The notes below the pieces were generated by a model. That model worked only from the letters and a program-made list of their open reading frames with translations, searched no databases and was not told the DNA's origin. From Proteles cristata cristata (taxonomy: Eukaryota > Chordata > Mammalia > Carnivora > Hyaenidae), in contig JAESUZ010002877.1 in the NCBI GenBank assembly GCA_017311185.1, forward strand, positions 248,001-312,000: DNA of 64,000 nt, given 5' to 3'. Positions within the stretch are counted from its first letter, which is position 1. The number at the start of each line of letters is the position of its first letter. The translations under genes and the position numbers were made by a program. Positions 11,143 through 24,430 of this stretch are shown here, in pieces.

Positions 11143-11359
11143 TTTTTTTTTTTTAATGTTTTATTTATTTTTGAGAGAGAGAGAGAGAGCATGAGCAGGG
11201 GAGGGTCAGAGAGAGAAGGAGACAGAATCCCGAGACAGGCTCCAGGCTCTGAGCTAGCTGTCAGCACAGAGCCCAACGTGATGCTTGAACCCACGAACTG
11301 TGAGATCATGACCTGAGCCCAAGTCAGACACTTAACCAACTGAGCCACCCAGGTGCCCC
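11143..11359 (-). mobile_element. Felid SINE, reverse, with long target duplication
   Basis: It runs from a poly(T) start to CCACCCAGGTGCCCC. The flanking ATCAATATTCCATTTCTTT is repeated on both sides (from 11127 and from 11360), an essentially perfect target duplication. Confidence 0.96.
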
Positions 11360-12036
11360 ATCAATATTCCATTTCTTTAACAGCCAGTCTTGGCTCCCTT
11401 CCGAGATGATTTAAAGTAGAATCTATAATGTCTCTCTAGCTAAGAACTGCTGAGAGAGAATGGTGCAGAACGCCACAGGCATGGTGCAATTTCTAGGAAA
11501 GAAATGGACAGAAAGCTGACAACAGCGGCATGTCCAGGTAACAGTACAGGGTGACCACGCCCGCGGCAGTTGGCAGGACAGATCAGAAGAAAAACGGCAA
11601 CACAGCAGCAGATGCCGAAAGCGTGGACTCTGGCCAGGGCAGGATGATACAGTCCTAGAACAAATACTTCAGCCACGCTTTGAGGCAGAGCCAGAAACAA
11701 CAGTGAGCTCCCTATCAGCAGTTACCCCGAGTGGACTGTCTGCAAGTGTACACAGTAGAGAAGGCAGTCAGGGTCACGTGCTGGGCGCTGAGCTGCAAGG
11801 CACCACGTAGGCCAACGTTCACTTTTACAGCCTTGTCTTTAAAAAGTAACCCACTGGGATGGTGACATCTGTGTAAACAGAGGACCCACCTCCGCAGAAG
11901 GCCACAGGAGCTGCTCCTCTGGTCCCAGCCCCCTCCCGCACTGTAGTCCCAGGCCCCAGAAGTGGGCGAGAATCTCAGGCCTGCCAAAAGACACCTCTGC
12001 CCCACCTAATGACAAGGCAGACCACTTGGAGACTCT

Positions 12037-12042
12037 TTTATT
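12037..12042 (-). promoter_or_regulatory. FLVCR2: Distal FLVCR2 poly(A) signal candidate
   Basis: AATAAA on the minus strand, in the sequence AAGGCAATAAAAGAG, about 1.7 kb after the stop. A 1.7-kb 3' UTR fits the transcript size I recall for the human gene. Confidence 0.55.
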
Positions 12043-12275
12043 GCCTTAAAACATCTGGCATTACAAATAGAAAATACAAATTATGTTTTTAAAATAATGG
12101 AACGAATGGATCTGGTAAACATTCTGTTAAAAAGTTGTAAGGAGCTGAAGAGTAAGCACCTTTCTCCTTATTGGAAGGAAGACACACTTTCTCTCCACCT
12201 CTTTTCCACCTCCCCAATCACTCCCCCCACCAGAAGTGGAGGGAACTTCTATCAACGAGAACATACAGAATGTCT

Positions 12276-12280
<5 letters not shown>

Positions 12281-12358
<78 letters not shown>

Positions 12359-12364
12359 ACACAC
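12281..12364. repeat. Compound (TC)n(AC)n microsatellite
   Basis: About 30 bases of CT units change directly to about 53 bases of CA units. It is long and uninterrupted, so probably length-polymorphic. It lies within FLVCR2 3' UTR if the distal poly(A) site is used. Confidence 0.97.
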
Positions 12365-13114
12365 CTGGCTCTCAGGTAGTGGCCCAGGCACCTGGCACTG
12401 CAGCCGACCAACCCAGGCTGCTCCCATTTGCCAAGGCGGGGGCAGTGGCCACAGCCAAACAGCACCATGGTCATGATCACAGCTGTTCAGTACACAGGAG
12501 AAATTACAAATGTCTTACTTTCAGGGGACACCACCCAAGCCCGTGAGTAGAGCCAGACAACAGGCTAGACAGGAGAGGAAGTCACCTTGGGCTGGTTTAA
12601 AGAGACTCCCTTAAAATTCACAATATCTGATTTAAGAAAAAGATTATTGCTGGAAGAAAGAGGGCAGGGGAAGGGGGTGGGCATGAGAATACTGTCCCCT
12701 CCAGAGGCAGGTGCACCTAATTCAAGCAGACTCACTTCCCATTTCAAGGGCCACCTTTCCTTCTGCCCCTTTCCTCTCATCTCCCAGAAGCAGCTGTGGA
12801 TTTCTCAGCATGGAATAAATCAAGGTTAGCTCTCAGTAAAGGTTACAGGAAGTCGGCTGGGATTTCCCTCCCTTTAGAGAAAGCAAGCGCAGAGGCTGAT
12901 GGCGGAGTTTCTCAAAGTAGTGTCCACATGGAGGCATCAGAGGTGACTATGACCCACACAGAAGTCCCCGGGCAGAGATTTTGTAGAAAAGAACCCATTC
13001 CCAGATCAAGCTACCACAGCTCCCAACTGCCTCCTCAAGTGCCCTCACAGGCCTAGGCAGTTCTCTCTCCCAGATGGGTTTCTCCTTCATGGCCACAGCA
13101 AAATTTATGTCAAG

Positions 13115-13120
13115 TTTATT
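13115..13120 (-). promoter_or_regulatory. FLVCR2: Proximal FLVCR2 poly(A) signal candidate
   Basis: AATAAA on the minus strand, in the sequence CATCAATAAACTTGAC, about 615 bases after the stop. Confidence 0.5.
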
Positions 13121-13734
13121 GATGTTTGGTTTGATCCGCTCTTAGGAAGGGGTTTGGCAGCAGACCCCAACCTTAGGCTGGGAGAAGCGAGGCCGAGCCC
13201 TGACGGGTTTGTTCTGATGCAGTTTTGTTTTGTTTTGTTTTTTTCCTGATGGTGCTTCTTCCCACAGGTCGTTAGCCAGTCCACTGACCCCCAAAGGCCC
13301 CTCATCCCAGGCAGCTGCCTTTCCTTAGGACTGGGCTTCTAAGGGTCCTAAGACACTAGAAAAAGTTAATATCCTGAATAATCTCTCTTTCCGTGATAAT
13401 TTTGCAGGCTCTCTCTTTGCAGGATGGAGGGAAAGGGGGTAGACAGGGCAGCACGGCCCTCCACCAGCCTCTCCCAACCCCGGCTCCCCTGCCCTACGAG
13501 GGGGAGAGGTGGGAATGGAGAGCGCATCTGGTGAAAGGTGCCATCATCCCCAACCAGACCACGCAAGCGCCTGAGCGGGTTCTGGGGGCAGCGGCACCGC
13601 CATCCAAGCCATAAATATTCCAGCCGCTTCCCTCCAAAAGCTGTTCCAGGGGAGACCTGTGTCTGGCAGTGAGCGTTGACCGGAGAGGTGAGGGTGCCGT
13701 CCGTGTTCCCTGAGTCGCCACCACCTTCTTCCTC

Positions 13735-13815
13735 TCAGAGATGCTCCTCAGACACAGTGGTGGGGACTTTGCTGGTATTGCTCTCCTCCTCCTCCTCCTC
13801 CCCCTCCTGGAGTTT
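13735..13815 (-). CDS. FLVCR2: FLVCR2 exon 10, coding end
   Basis: 81 coding bases with acceptor CCTGCAG above 13815 and stop TGA at 13735-13737. It codes the acidic tail [16 protein letters not shown] and then [10 protein letters not shown]. The Glu run is encoded by a GGA/GAG triplet repeat. It is about three residues longer than the human tail as I remember it. Confidence 0.95.
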   Translation of the reverse strand, partial: KLQEGEEEEEESNTSKVPTTVSEEHL

Positions 13816-15789
13816 CTGCAGGCAGAAAACAAGCAGGCAGCCCTCTGCGTGAAGAGGTGCAGGACTCCACCCAGGCCGCAACAACTGTCTGTCTGTGATG
13901 ACAGTCAGCGGAAAAGTGTGAAAACCGAGAGCCAGAGGCCCCCTCGGCGGCCCCAAGAGCAAATGAAGGGAAGAAAAGCAACCAACCCTTGCCAGTGTGT
14001 CCTTTAAACACACACACACAGGGGCACCTGAGTAGCTCAGTCGGTTAAGCATCTGACTTCAGCTCATGTCATGATCTCACAGGTCATGGGTTCGAGCCCT
14101 GCATCAGGCTCTGTGTTGACAGCTCAGAGCCTGGAGCCTGCTTCAGGTTCTGTGTCTCCCTCTCTCTCTGCTACTCCCCTGCTTGCACTCTGTCTGTCTC
14201 TCTCTCTCAAAACTAAATAAACATTTTTTTACAAATTAAAATAAATAAACACACACACACACACACACACATACCATCACAGCATCCTCAAAGTAAAAAT
14301 CCTAAAAGGCCATCTCTCTCTGACACCATGGCCACCACAAACCATCCTGCTCCAAGTGCCGCTCTCAGCTCCCTCTCAGGAGTGAAATAGCAGAGCCCAC
14401 TCGCCCTCCCCCTTCTGACGCCCTAACAGTCATCTGCGCTGGCCATCAAGGAGCAATCCAAAGCACCGGGTCTGCAACACCCACAGAATTTCTGACCACC
14501 TCCCTTTGGAGGCAGCCCCCAGGACGAGGAGTACTAGGAGACCGTGCATGGAATGGATGCAACAAAGAGAATCTGCAAAAAGGCAGGATGCACCTAAACT
14601 TGCTGGCTAAAAACATCTCTATGCACCTAATGCCTAGGGAAGGAGACTTGGGGCCGCTGTGGCTTCCACTGTCTCGGGTAACGATGACCCAGGATGAGAA
14701 GAGTCCTCTGGGCCACTCTTGTGACGTGGGGTAGGAACCAAGCACGGCCTGGAAATCGTCCTGCGGGGCCCCTGAGTTCATGCTGTGCTTTGCTTCTTAC
14801 CCCGAGCATGCATCCAGTCAGTGAGAAGGCCTTGGCACAGGCCCAGCCCTGCCCCCACCACCGCTCAAGAGCCAGAGGAACATCTCCAGGCCCAGCCTGA
14901 GTCCAGTGCCAACTGGACACATGGTGCTCCTCCCCCGGGGACTGTCTCAAGGCTAATGCACGGCAGTGGCAACAGCTGTAGAAACCCAGCCTCCCCATTC
15001 CCGCTCTTGCTAATTTTTTGGCACCAGGTCAACCCCAGCCGTGAGTAGCCTTCATTCAGGCAACGGGCAGCCTGCTTAAGTCAACCAGGCAGCCCATCTC
15101 CTCTCGCTGACACACACGTGCGTGCCCACACACGCCTGCCCCCTCCAAAGCCAGCACTTTTTGAAATCACAGCCAGAAACACAGGTTAGTGGGGACAGAA
15201 GTAGAGCCACCGTCTCCGGCTGAGAACTACCAACTGGAAGGAAAATGGAAACTCAAATCGAGATTTTCATCATCTGGGTTAGTCATTAGCCCCAAGCCTG
15301 AAGCCTGTCTCTTTTTTTCCAAAACTGTACGGCTCACCGATTAGAAAGAGCAGCTCTGGCCACATCTAATGGACGCCCTGTCTTTACCTGACTCTGATAA
15401 TGAATTTGTGTGGCAGTGGCTGGGTCTCACTTACACCAACTGCCATGGGGTTTTAATGTTGGGCTCCAGTGGAGGGATGCTCTGTGACAGCCCTGGCTTC
15501 CCTGGGTGTCAGCCCACCATGACTCTGACCTTCCCGTACCAATAAGCCTCCTCAGGTGCAAGTGAGGTCCAAAGACGCACGGTGAGTTATCCAGGGACAC
15601 AGACAGTTGAGCACCAGCTCCAGATTTGTCTCCTCTTCCTACTCAGTGCTATTTCCAATACTCCACACAGAAGGCAACTAAGCCAACAACTCCCAACCTT
15701 GATTAACAAACCTGGTCTATGTCCACCAAGATGCAGCTGCAAGAATAGTGAAATACTGGAACGGCCTAAATATTAAGCAAGAGAAAATG

Positions 15790-15824
<35 letters not shown>

Positions 15825-15842
15825 GAGAGAGATAAGATAGAT

Positions 15843-15880
<38 letters not shown>

Positions 15881-18800
15881 TGAGGCTGTAGGATATAACT
15901 ATGGAAAAGTTGACAAGCTAATATTAAGTAAACAAGCAGTTTAGGAAACCAATGTCCACAAGCAGACCCACAGAAAACAAGTCTGAACAACAGGCTATAA
16001 CGTAACCAGGTTATCTCCAGGTGCAAGGGTTAATAGGCGACCTTTTCTTTCTTCGTGTTTGCCTGTATCTGCCAACATCAACACAGATTACAGAATAAAC
16101 AGCAAAATCGCTTATCACTTGACACGATACGTCACATTCCAAATTAAAACCTTCTCCTAAGAAATCGCTCCTGTTTTCTTACTGGCACCTTTTCCCAGGC
16201 TCACTATAGGTTCATGAAAATGTTCCGAACCGTTATGTTTCCTTGTACGTGGGCACAGGTAAAACCCCATCTCCACCGTGGCAATGCCATGGCCCTCATG
16301 CCAGTCTAGAGAATGGCATTTCTGCTCCGAGGTTTTCCCTGCCTCCCTGTTGAATGTGTTGAGCCAGGCTCCTCCCTCCACATGCTCTCTGTGCAGCCTG
16401 CCAACTCTAGAGCGTGATATCAGAAGACAAATAGTAGAGAACCAAAGATTATCATCTATCTGCCAACAAACATCCTTACAACGCCAAATATACCTCTCTC
16501 AGATACCATTTTTGCCTTGGAAAACTGGCAAGGCTTTCCAAAATGATAAATCCCCAACATTGGTACTCATACACTGCTATAGCCATATAAATTGATAGTA
16601 TTGATAGTACCTTTCTAGACATCAGCTTAGCAACACGTATCAAAGTCTCTAAAATGCCCATGACCACTTATCCATTTCTCAAGGAAATATGTGCTTAAGA
16701 ACAAGTGCAAAGATTCAGCTTCCAGGACATTAATCACAATATTGTTTGTAACAATGATTGGAAACAACCTTAATGTCTACAGACAGGAAGACTGTTAAAT
16801 CATGCTTTATCCATGTACACTCATTAACACGCCATGCAGTCATTTAAGTATGTTATAGGGGCGCCTGGGTGGCTCAGCTGGTTGAGCATCTGACTCTTGG
16901 TTTCAGCTCAGATTATGATGATCTCACTGTTCATGAGTCCAAGCCCTGTGCTGGGCTCTGCACTGACAACATGGACCCTGCTTGGGATTCTCTGTCTCTG
17001 TCTCTCTCTCTCTCTCTGCCCCTCCCCTGCTCAGGCATGCGCTTTCTCTCTCTCAAAAATGAACATTAAAGAAAAAGAAACTTGGAAAAAAAAGTATATT
17101 GTAAAAGAATAATGGCCTTATAAAGTGTTCACAACAAGTAAAAAAAGGCGATAGAAGATTCCATTTTTGTTTTAAAAATATTCATATATAAATCCATATA
17201 TCCATATATAAATCCATATATAATATAAAAATCCATATATAAATATAAAAATATATACACCTACATATTCTATGTGGATACAGACATATAAGTAATTGTA
17301 AAACAACCAGCATTTCATCTCTAGGTGATGATACAGGATGATTTTTATATTTGTATACTTTTAAATTTAAATTTTTAAATTTTGTATACTTTTCTGTATT
17401 TCTTAGTTTTTCTACTTTAGTTTTGAGTAGTTTATTTGTTTTTTAAGTAGTATCCCACTTTTATTCCTCCAATTTGAAATTGCTTTCATTCTGGCTCAGA
17501 TTTGATAACTAACATCTTGGTTAAAATAGTTCCCAGCTGATTAAAGCAGATAGGAAACCCTCTTCTGTTCTAGATCATACTCTCGCTTCTCCCCCTTATA
17601 CCACCATCAGCTCCTGCTTCCTGACTCATCCTATTCAAGGCTTACTGGAAATCCACTGGCTCCAGTCCCTCCATCCCCACGGCACTGCCTAATGGGCCAT
17701 AACATGCCAGGAGAGCCACTGATTTGAGGCCACCAACACCGTGGTCGAGGTAGGCTCCCACCTTTCCTCTCCAGCCACTGACCCCAGGCTGAAAGCTGTG
17801 GAGCCAAGGTCTCGGGACTTGTCTCAGGATCCAAGAAGTGGGCGCTGCTCAGCGGACTGTGGCAACAGTGACGTGCTCTGGGGACCACACCAGGGAGGCC
17901 GGGAGGAGGGAAGGAAGCAGAAGAAGAGTCCAGGAAAGAACAGCACAAAAGCCGTGCCGAAACACGCACCGAGGAGACTCTTGGGCACCATGTTTATGCA
18001 AGCTGAGCTGGTCTCATGGAGAACCAGTCCACTCTGGGAGCCCCCTGGGCCCACCCATGCTGCCATGTCCTCAAACAAAGCTTGGGACCCAGCTCTCAGC
18101 CCAGCAAGCTCCCATATACTCACATTCTCGGGAGTTTCTTTGTTTGCTTTCTGCCTCCGGAGATCTGCCTTAATGAATGCTGAGGTCAAGGGATTGAGAA
18201 AGAACAACAACGGAGATGCAAGAGTTATCAAGGAGACCAATGGTTAAGTTCACCCAAGAGAGAGCCCTCCTTTTCCTAAGGGTCACAGGTATCTCAGACC
18301 TACTTCAGATATTCCAGGGAGATGGGGGTTCCACCTGCCATCTTGATAAAGCCTGGGGATCACTGATGTCCCTGACATGGGGAAGCCAATGATGACATTG
18401 GCCTTCACTTATAGATCACTGATATTTGTCAGGAAGTTTGCATACATTGCTCTAATCTTCACAACAACCCCCATTGTACAGATTAGGAACGTGAGCCTTC
18501 TAGAAGCTGGTCCACTTGCCCAAGGTCAAACAGCTATGGAGGTCAGTGTCACAGTCTGGGATGCAAACAAGGGTCTTTTGGTACCAAAACCCAGGCTCGT
18601 TCCACTAAAAACATGCTACTGCCTCCCAAACACATTTCCTAACAAGCCTTCCCCTCTGCCGCTCTGCATGTGTACCCCCAATCTGTATGATCAATCAAAA
18701 CACTGCGGTCTCAAATTCCCAACAGCCTAAGCCCATGAGCATCATCTTGTCATGAGGCCCCAACTCACCAGTAAGGATGGCTCCAAGGGTGAGGAACACA

Positions 18801-19631
18801 CACAGGAAGATGTTCCCGGGCATGGTTCCATAGTTGTCAATAATTTGCCCCTGGGAGATGGTGAAGATGATCCCAAATACCTGGAAAGGCACCAAGAAGA
18901 CTACAAACAAGGGCCCGGCCAACCAGCCCACAGAAGAACTGGGCTGCCACAATGCAAGGCCTGTGTCAGCCAAGTCAGGTAGAGAACAAAGAGCCACTGC
19001 TTTGGGGCCACCACCAAATAAGAGCCCTACCTGGGCAGACACGTTAAGGAGGCCAGATGACATGCCTTCTGATTCTGGGTATGTCAGTTCCACAGCAAAC
19101 TCAAAGCCCAGGGGGAGGTAGCCGGTCATGAAGAAGCTGGAGGCCAATCACAGAAACAAGGTGATGGAGAACTTCAGGAACAAGAAGGACAAGGAGCCCA
19201 CCTCCTCCCTTAGAACTCCTTTTCCTGTTTTGTTTCTTGCCATCAAGACTTTCCAGGCCTTTGAATAATGAGGCCGTCCCCCAGGTGGCCATACCAAAGA
19301 AAGAGATACTTCTGTAGGTCAGGAAGAAGTTCATATGTAGGCTTCATGCTCTCGAGGCCCCTGGGGTCTGCTGCTTCTGTGTCCAGCCATCGGTTACAGA
19401 AAAGGTCAATGTTTACAGAAGGGATGGGGATGCCTGCAGTGTTCGGCCCTCCCCTGAGAAATTCCGTGTCATAGGTCCATAAGCCCTGTGCTGGGAGGGG
19501 GAAGCCCCTGGACACTGCACAGCATCTCCAGGGCTCTCTGGGACCTGGAAGGAGGAGCCCAGAGTCCTCCATCATCCCTCTGGAGAGTTGCCAGCTGAGA
19601 AAGACTGGGTGTCTGTCTGTCTCTGTCTTTG

Positions 19632-19703
<72 letters not shown>

Positions 19704-22700
19704 CAATATCTGGGATGTGAGGCTAGGCAGAGAAGGTGTACTGTTTCCTAGGCTTCCTCATACAACAGGTTCAGAAAATTCCAGTATCTGCACCACACTT
19801 CATGCCGCCTTCACATTTATTTCTCTCTTGCCCCTTGCAACAACTCAACAAGACAGGCCACTCTCATCTTCTTTTAAAGATGTGGAAACTGAGGCTCAGA
19901 GCAGTTAAGTGACATACCTGTCCTCAAACAGTAAGCAGCAGAATTGAGACAAGGACCCAGGCTTTCTGATCCCTAGCCCTGTGTATTTTCTAGGACCCTA
20001 CATTGTCCCAGGCAGAGCTAAAAAAAAACCCAAAAGACTCTAAACATTTCCTAGTCTCTGCGAGATCTGTGAAGGACAAACTCTGTCCCAACAGCATGGA
20101 AACCCCAGGCAGCTTTCTGAAGTGCTACACCTGAACAAGACCTCCGGGCAAGATCTCTACATCCCCAGAGGTCAATGACAAGGCAGCAAAGAGATCAACG
20201 TTGCCTCCAAGATGTCGGCAGCTCGAGGAGCCATGGGATGCTGCTTCCTGATTAAACAGTTTAGAGGTGACACTTACCCCATTGTGCCAGCAGTGATGAA
20301 CACTACCCACAGGTGTCCCAGGTTCAAGGTCAATGTGTACACCACCATGCCGACCACAGTCATGATGTAGACCACCAGGGTTGTCTCCCTAGAGACAGAG
20401 GCAAATTGACTTATACGCTTCTGACCTTGACAGGATCATTCTTTCATTCATTCATTGTACAAGTATCAATTGGGGACCTGCTGTGTGTCAAGCCCTCTGC
20501 TGTGTGCCGGGACATCTGCTCTCACAGGACTTTCTGTCCATGAGGTGGATGGACACTGAACCAATGATCACAAAGAGTCACTTAACTACACTGTGGCCAG
20601 TGCTCCAAAGGGTAAGACCAGGAGAATATGAAACCATCTTGCTGCACATGAGTTCTCCTCCTGCGGAACCCACTCAACAAGATCAGGCTGCCCCACAAGC
20701 AAGAAGGACACAACCCTGTCTTTCCTCATCCTCCACTGAAAAAAAACAGAACAAACATCAGCAGGGGGCAGGCAGCAGGGGCGTGCAGGCTATCCCCACA
20801 AGCTGCCTAACTCTGTTTATCCACTTTGCCCCAAGCCCCCATGACAATGCTGGGCAGCAATTTGCCTTTTTAGATTCCCTCTGTCATCTCGAAGTCCCTC
20901 CTATGGCCACTCGCACAGGCGCAGCACAGCTTTTTGGACAAATCTGAATGACTCCACTTTCGACAGCAAAATCTAAAAGAGAACATTCGCCGCCCCTGAA
21001 CTAAGTGCTTGTCTCCAAAGCCAAAGTGAGAAAGCTCCGCCCACTCCTCAGTACATTTCCCTTAGTCGGTGCCCCCTAAGGACCTAAGGACCGTCGTCAA
21101 CCTGTTGCTTTCTCTTTGGGGCTCACCTTGCTTGTGTTCCTCCCCACACTTTTTCTCCCATGATGCCCGCCCATGACTCTAGGGCAGCCCTGACTCCCGG
21201 ATCCGGGTTCCTCTCCCTGCCCTGCTTCTACACATCCCTCTGCCTCCTTCCATGAAATGAGGATTCAGACAATGAAAACTTAAAACCTTCATTCATCTCC
21301 CCTGAAGCCAGAAACATGGTGGGGATGCCAGCAGATGTATATAACTGTATACCACAGTTATTCCAAATGAATGCTGCATTTAGTGGGTGCCAGGAATTCT
21401 GCTCAGCACTTCACACACATTTATTATTTCACTCAAGCCTTACAGAAGCCCTGCAGGAAATGTATGACTCTTCCTAATCTTACAAATGAGGAAACTGAGG
21501 CTCTGATCAGTTAAATTACTCATTCAGAGCCATCCCCTGAGCAAATGCAGAGCTGGGATTTGGACCCATTGCTTGGATTTGAAACCTATCCCCTTTCTAC
21601 TGAAAGAAACTAATATACTAATACACACGAATACACCACAGGGTTGCATCTTTGGAAAAGCTCAAGGCCAGAGGGTCCAAAGGATACCCCTCCTACTTGG
21701 TGCTTCAGAGCCACCTCTCAGGATGGAGGAGCTTCCTCACCCTCCACCCTGCACCCTCACCTAGCCCCCTCCCCACCCCCTGCAGAAGACAACTTCATGG
21801 ATACCAGTTTAGCTCCTCTTTGCCATATTTGCTTAACCATCGCCTCATTTTAAACCACTGACCCATTTAGAAAAACTAAATGTAGTCCCAGCCTTGAAAT
21901 AAAGGGACCTAGCCACCCAATTTCCAGCCTCCAAACCAAATGAGACAAATCTGGGAGCCTCAGGAGAAGAGAACTGGCACCAAAATGAGCGGGTCACAGA
22001 GTCCTTTCTCTGCCCAGGTCAGAGCGCGGGGAGAAGAATGTTTCCTGCGGGCTGCAGGAGTTTGACATCAGTGATGCCAGGAAAGGGTGGCATCGACGTC
22101 CTGAAGTGCTCCCCCAGCCCTTCCACTGTAGTTCCTAGTTCTTCTGAATCATCTGTCTGCCCACATTCCAGCCCAGCTGACGTTCCACTCCATCCCTTCT
22201 CCTGCCACAGGGCAGGCCCTGGATAAAGGGACACTGCTGTTGGCCAGTTTGCAGGTGGGCCAGTCCTCACTGCTCTCATGTCTGGCCGAAGCAAGCAACT
22301 GACAGATGGCAGAGACGAGGTGGCAGCCAAGCCACACCAGCGGTCATTAAGCCAAGCCAGGCTCCCACGTCGTGCTCAGCCAGGCAGCCGCAGCCCCAGG
22401 GATGGCCTCAACTTACCTCTGTCTAGGACAGCCAGAGTGAGACCTGGTCTGACCAGAGCCTCACAGAAGTGGGTCTGTGTGGCAGAGAACAGGTCTGCCA
22501 CTGTCTGTCGCCTCCAGACACTGGGAACTTTGGAGGCCTCGACAAAGCAGCCGCCCTGCCCCAGGGCAGGACAACCCTGGCAGCTAAGCAGCTGACCAGC
22601 ACCCGGTGCGTGCGCAGCACTGGACAGAAGCAACCAGGAGGCAGGGATGTTAGGTCCCTGTTCTCCACAGCCTTTTCTCAAAGCCTGGCTGTTGAACTGA

Positions 22701-24379
22701 GGCACCAGGCTGGGTTGCTTTTTACAAATGCAGATTCCCTACCAACTGGCCTCCGTGAGGGCGGGGTCCAGGAATCTTTTTTTCCTAAGCGTCCTGGATG
22801 TGCCTGGCGTACACTAAAATCTCAGAAACACTGCTCTGGGCTCCTAGAGACACACTGGGCATTCAGGCCCAAAGTACATCACAGGATTCACCCAGGAGTT
22901 ACAAGCAATCGCGAGATGATACAATGTAAATCGCGAGAGATGATAAGATGTAAATCAGAAGGCAAGGCATAAAGGCGCCTTGCTTTAACCCCTGGGATCC
23001 ACCAGGGAGCTAAGGGAATGGGGCGGTGGCACTACTTCCTCGTCACCACTTTTTGGGGCTTCCATAAACTTTCCAGCTGCCGGCATTTTTCCACATTCCT
23101 TTTCATTTCTGCCTCATCTTCTCCTTTTGCAAACTACATGGCGGAGGGGTAGGAGAGGAGAAGAGAAGTACTATGCTAGGTTTCATGCCGTCCATCTCTA
23201 ATCTTGCCAAGATCCCCACGGAATGTGTGCTGTTTCTCTCATTTTATAAATAAGGAAACTGAGGCTTAGAGAAAATAACTATGAACCACTTGACCACAGA
23301 GCCCCTCAGCTGCCGCACCCAAACCTTTGGTGCCACATTGCTGATGAATATGTCATTTCGAAACACGGGCCCCCAATTCTCAGTCCAAGAGGAGGTCACT
23401 TACTTGTAGGTTTTGGACCTATCCAGCCAGATGCCTGAGATCATAGCCCCAAGCATTCCTGCAATGACGATGGTCAGGCCAATTCTTCCAGCGTTCACTT
23501 CTTCCCCCTAGGAAAACCACAGCCCCAACAATCACCCAGCAATGGGACGAGACATCAGACAGAGCATAGTCACCATGCGATGAAGGCGCAAGTGCAGGCA
23601 ACTCTCACCAGGGTGAGATGGCCTTGAAGAATCTGCCAGTGGGGCAAGAATTCCAGAATAGTTGCTCCTCCCAACCGAATATAACCCCGCATGTGTGTGC
23701 ATGGCCCTGGATGCTGAGGTGAACCAAACTGTCCTTAGACCTACTTTGCAGATTTTTAACAATTTAATCCTTACAGCAACGCTTTTATCTTATTTGTTGT
23801 CATTCCCATTTTACAAATGGGGAAACCAAATACATATATATTCAAATATTCCGTACTTAAGTTTTTGAGCTATTAGTGCTAAAAGGAATAGGAAGATCAC
23901 AGTATATAATCTCATTTACTTTGCAAAATTCCCCCACCATAAGGCTAGGAATCAATATTCCCCACTTTACAGATGAAGAAAACCAAGGCACAGTGAGATT
24001 AACCTACTAGCCCAAGGTCATGAGGCATTTATTAAGTGGAGAGCCAGGATCTGAACTCAGATGGGTCAAACTCCAAAACCAGAATGGTGTAGCCACAGTA
24101 GACCACCACCTCTTCAAGTGTGAGACCCTTGTCCTCTCAAAAGACAGCTGGACTCTAGGACACTCAGTATCCCATTCCCAGGATCCAGCCCTTGCTGGTT
24201 CTGGAAGCATTTAAGAAATGCTTTCAGTTGAGAAACTAAGAGTTCAAAATTAACTCTGCCCCAATCTTACAAATTAAATATTTCACACGTGATCTACATG
24301 CATGCATGTTTACCTAATATAGTGCCAGGCACCGTGCCATGTGCTTCACATACATATAATAGATATGAAAATGCATATG

Positions 24380-24430
<51 letters not shown>

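Larger units (their letters stand above)
9513..12015. other. Intergenic region between convergent ERG28 and FLVCR2
   Basis: About 2.5 kb lies between the two poly(A) sites. It holds an L2-like relic (about 9955-10345), an old unassigned repeat (about 10440-10620 and 10830-10930) interrupted by a carnivore L1 3' tail (10640-10829), and a reverse SINE (11143-11359). The remainder, 11360-12015, has no recognisable gene. A stop-free stretch at 10945-11140 is discussed as a finding. Confidence 0.7.
12016..13734 (-). other. FLVCR2: FLVCR2 3' UTR (probable extent)
   Basis: About 1.7 kb lies between the stop and the distal AATAAA at 12037-12042. A second AATAAA at 13115-13120 would give a ~620-base 3' UTR. 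The longer form would include the (TC)n(AC)n tract at 12281-12364. Which signal is used cannot be told from sequence. Confidence 0.6.
13816..18123 (-). other. FLVCR2: FLVCR2 intron 9
   Basis: The 4.3-kb intron between exons 9 and 10. It holds a felid SINE with an AC tail (14021-14271), a GATA repeat (15793-15881), a SINE (16858-17091) and an AT-rich patch (17181-17257). No additional exon or RNA gene was recognised; open frames around 14446-15048 and 17631-18247 lack coding support. Confidence 0.85.
19137..20277 (-). other. FLVCR2: FLVCR2 intron 6
   Basis: A 1.14-kb intron with a compound (TC)n(AC)n tract (19639-19702) and a reverse MIR relic (about 19790-19985). No further exon is visible. 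Confidence 0.85.
20389..23403 (-). other. FLVCR2: FLVCR2 intron 5
   Basis: A 3.0-kb intron. It holds a reverse MIR (about 21390-21600), a MER5-like fragment (about 22700-22840) and another reverse MIR (about 23185-23335). The open frames at 22019-22972 overlap each other on both strands and look like chance frames in GC-richer sequence. Confidence 0.85.

Noticed and set aside
12097..12546. 149-codon open frame with a Thr-His repeat
   Set aside because: Its length comes from the (TC)n(AC)n microsatellite, and it runs antisense to the FLVCR2 3' UTR.
17741..18247. 168-codon plus-strand frame
   Set aside because: It runs antisense across FLVCR2 exon 9 and its intron.
19243..19701. 152-codon minus-strand frame between FLVCR2 exons 6 and 7
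   Set aside because: Cys-Val and Arg-Glu repeats show it reads through a microsatellite; the rest is intron without family resemblance.
22019..22972. Several overlapping frames of 100-167 codons
   Set aside because: They overlap on both strands in intron 5 and share no conserved motif; part is MER5-like repeat.
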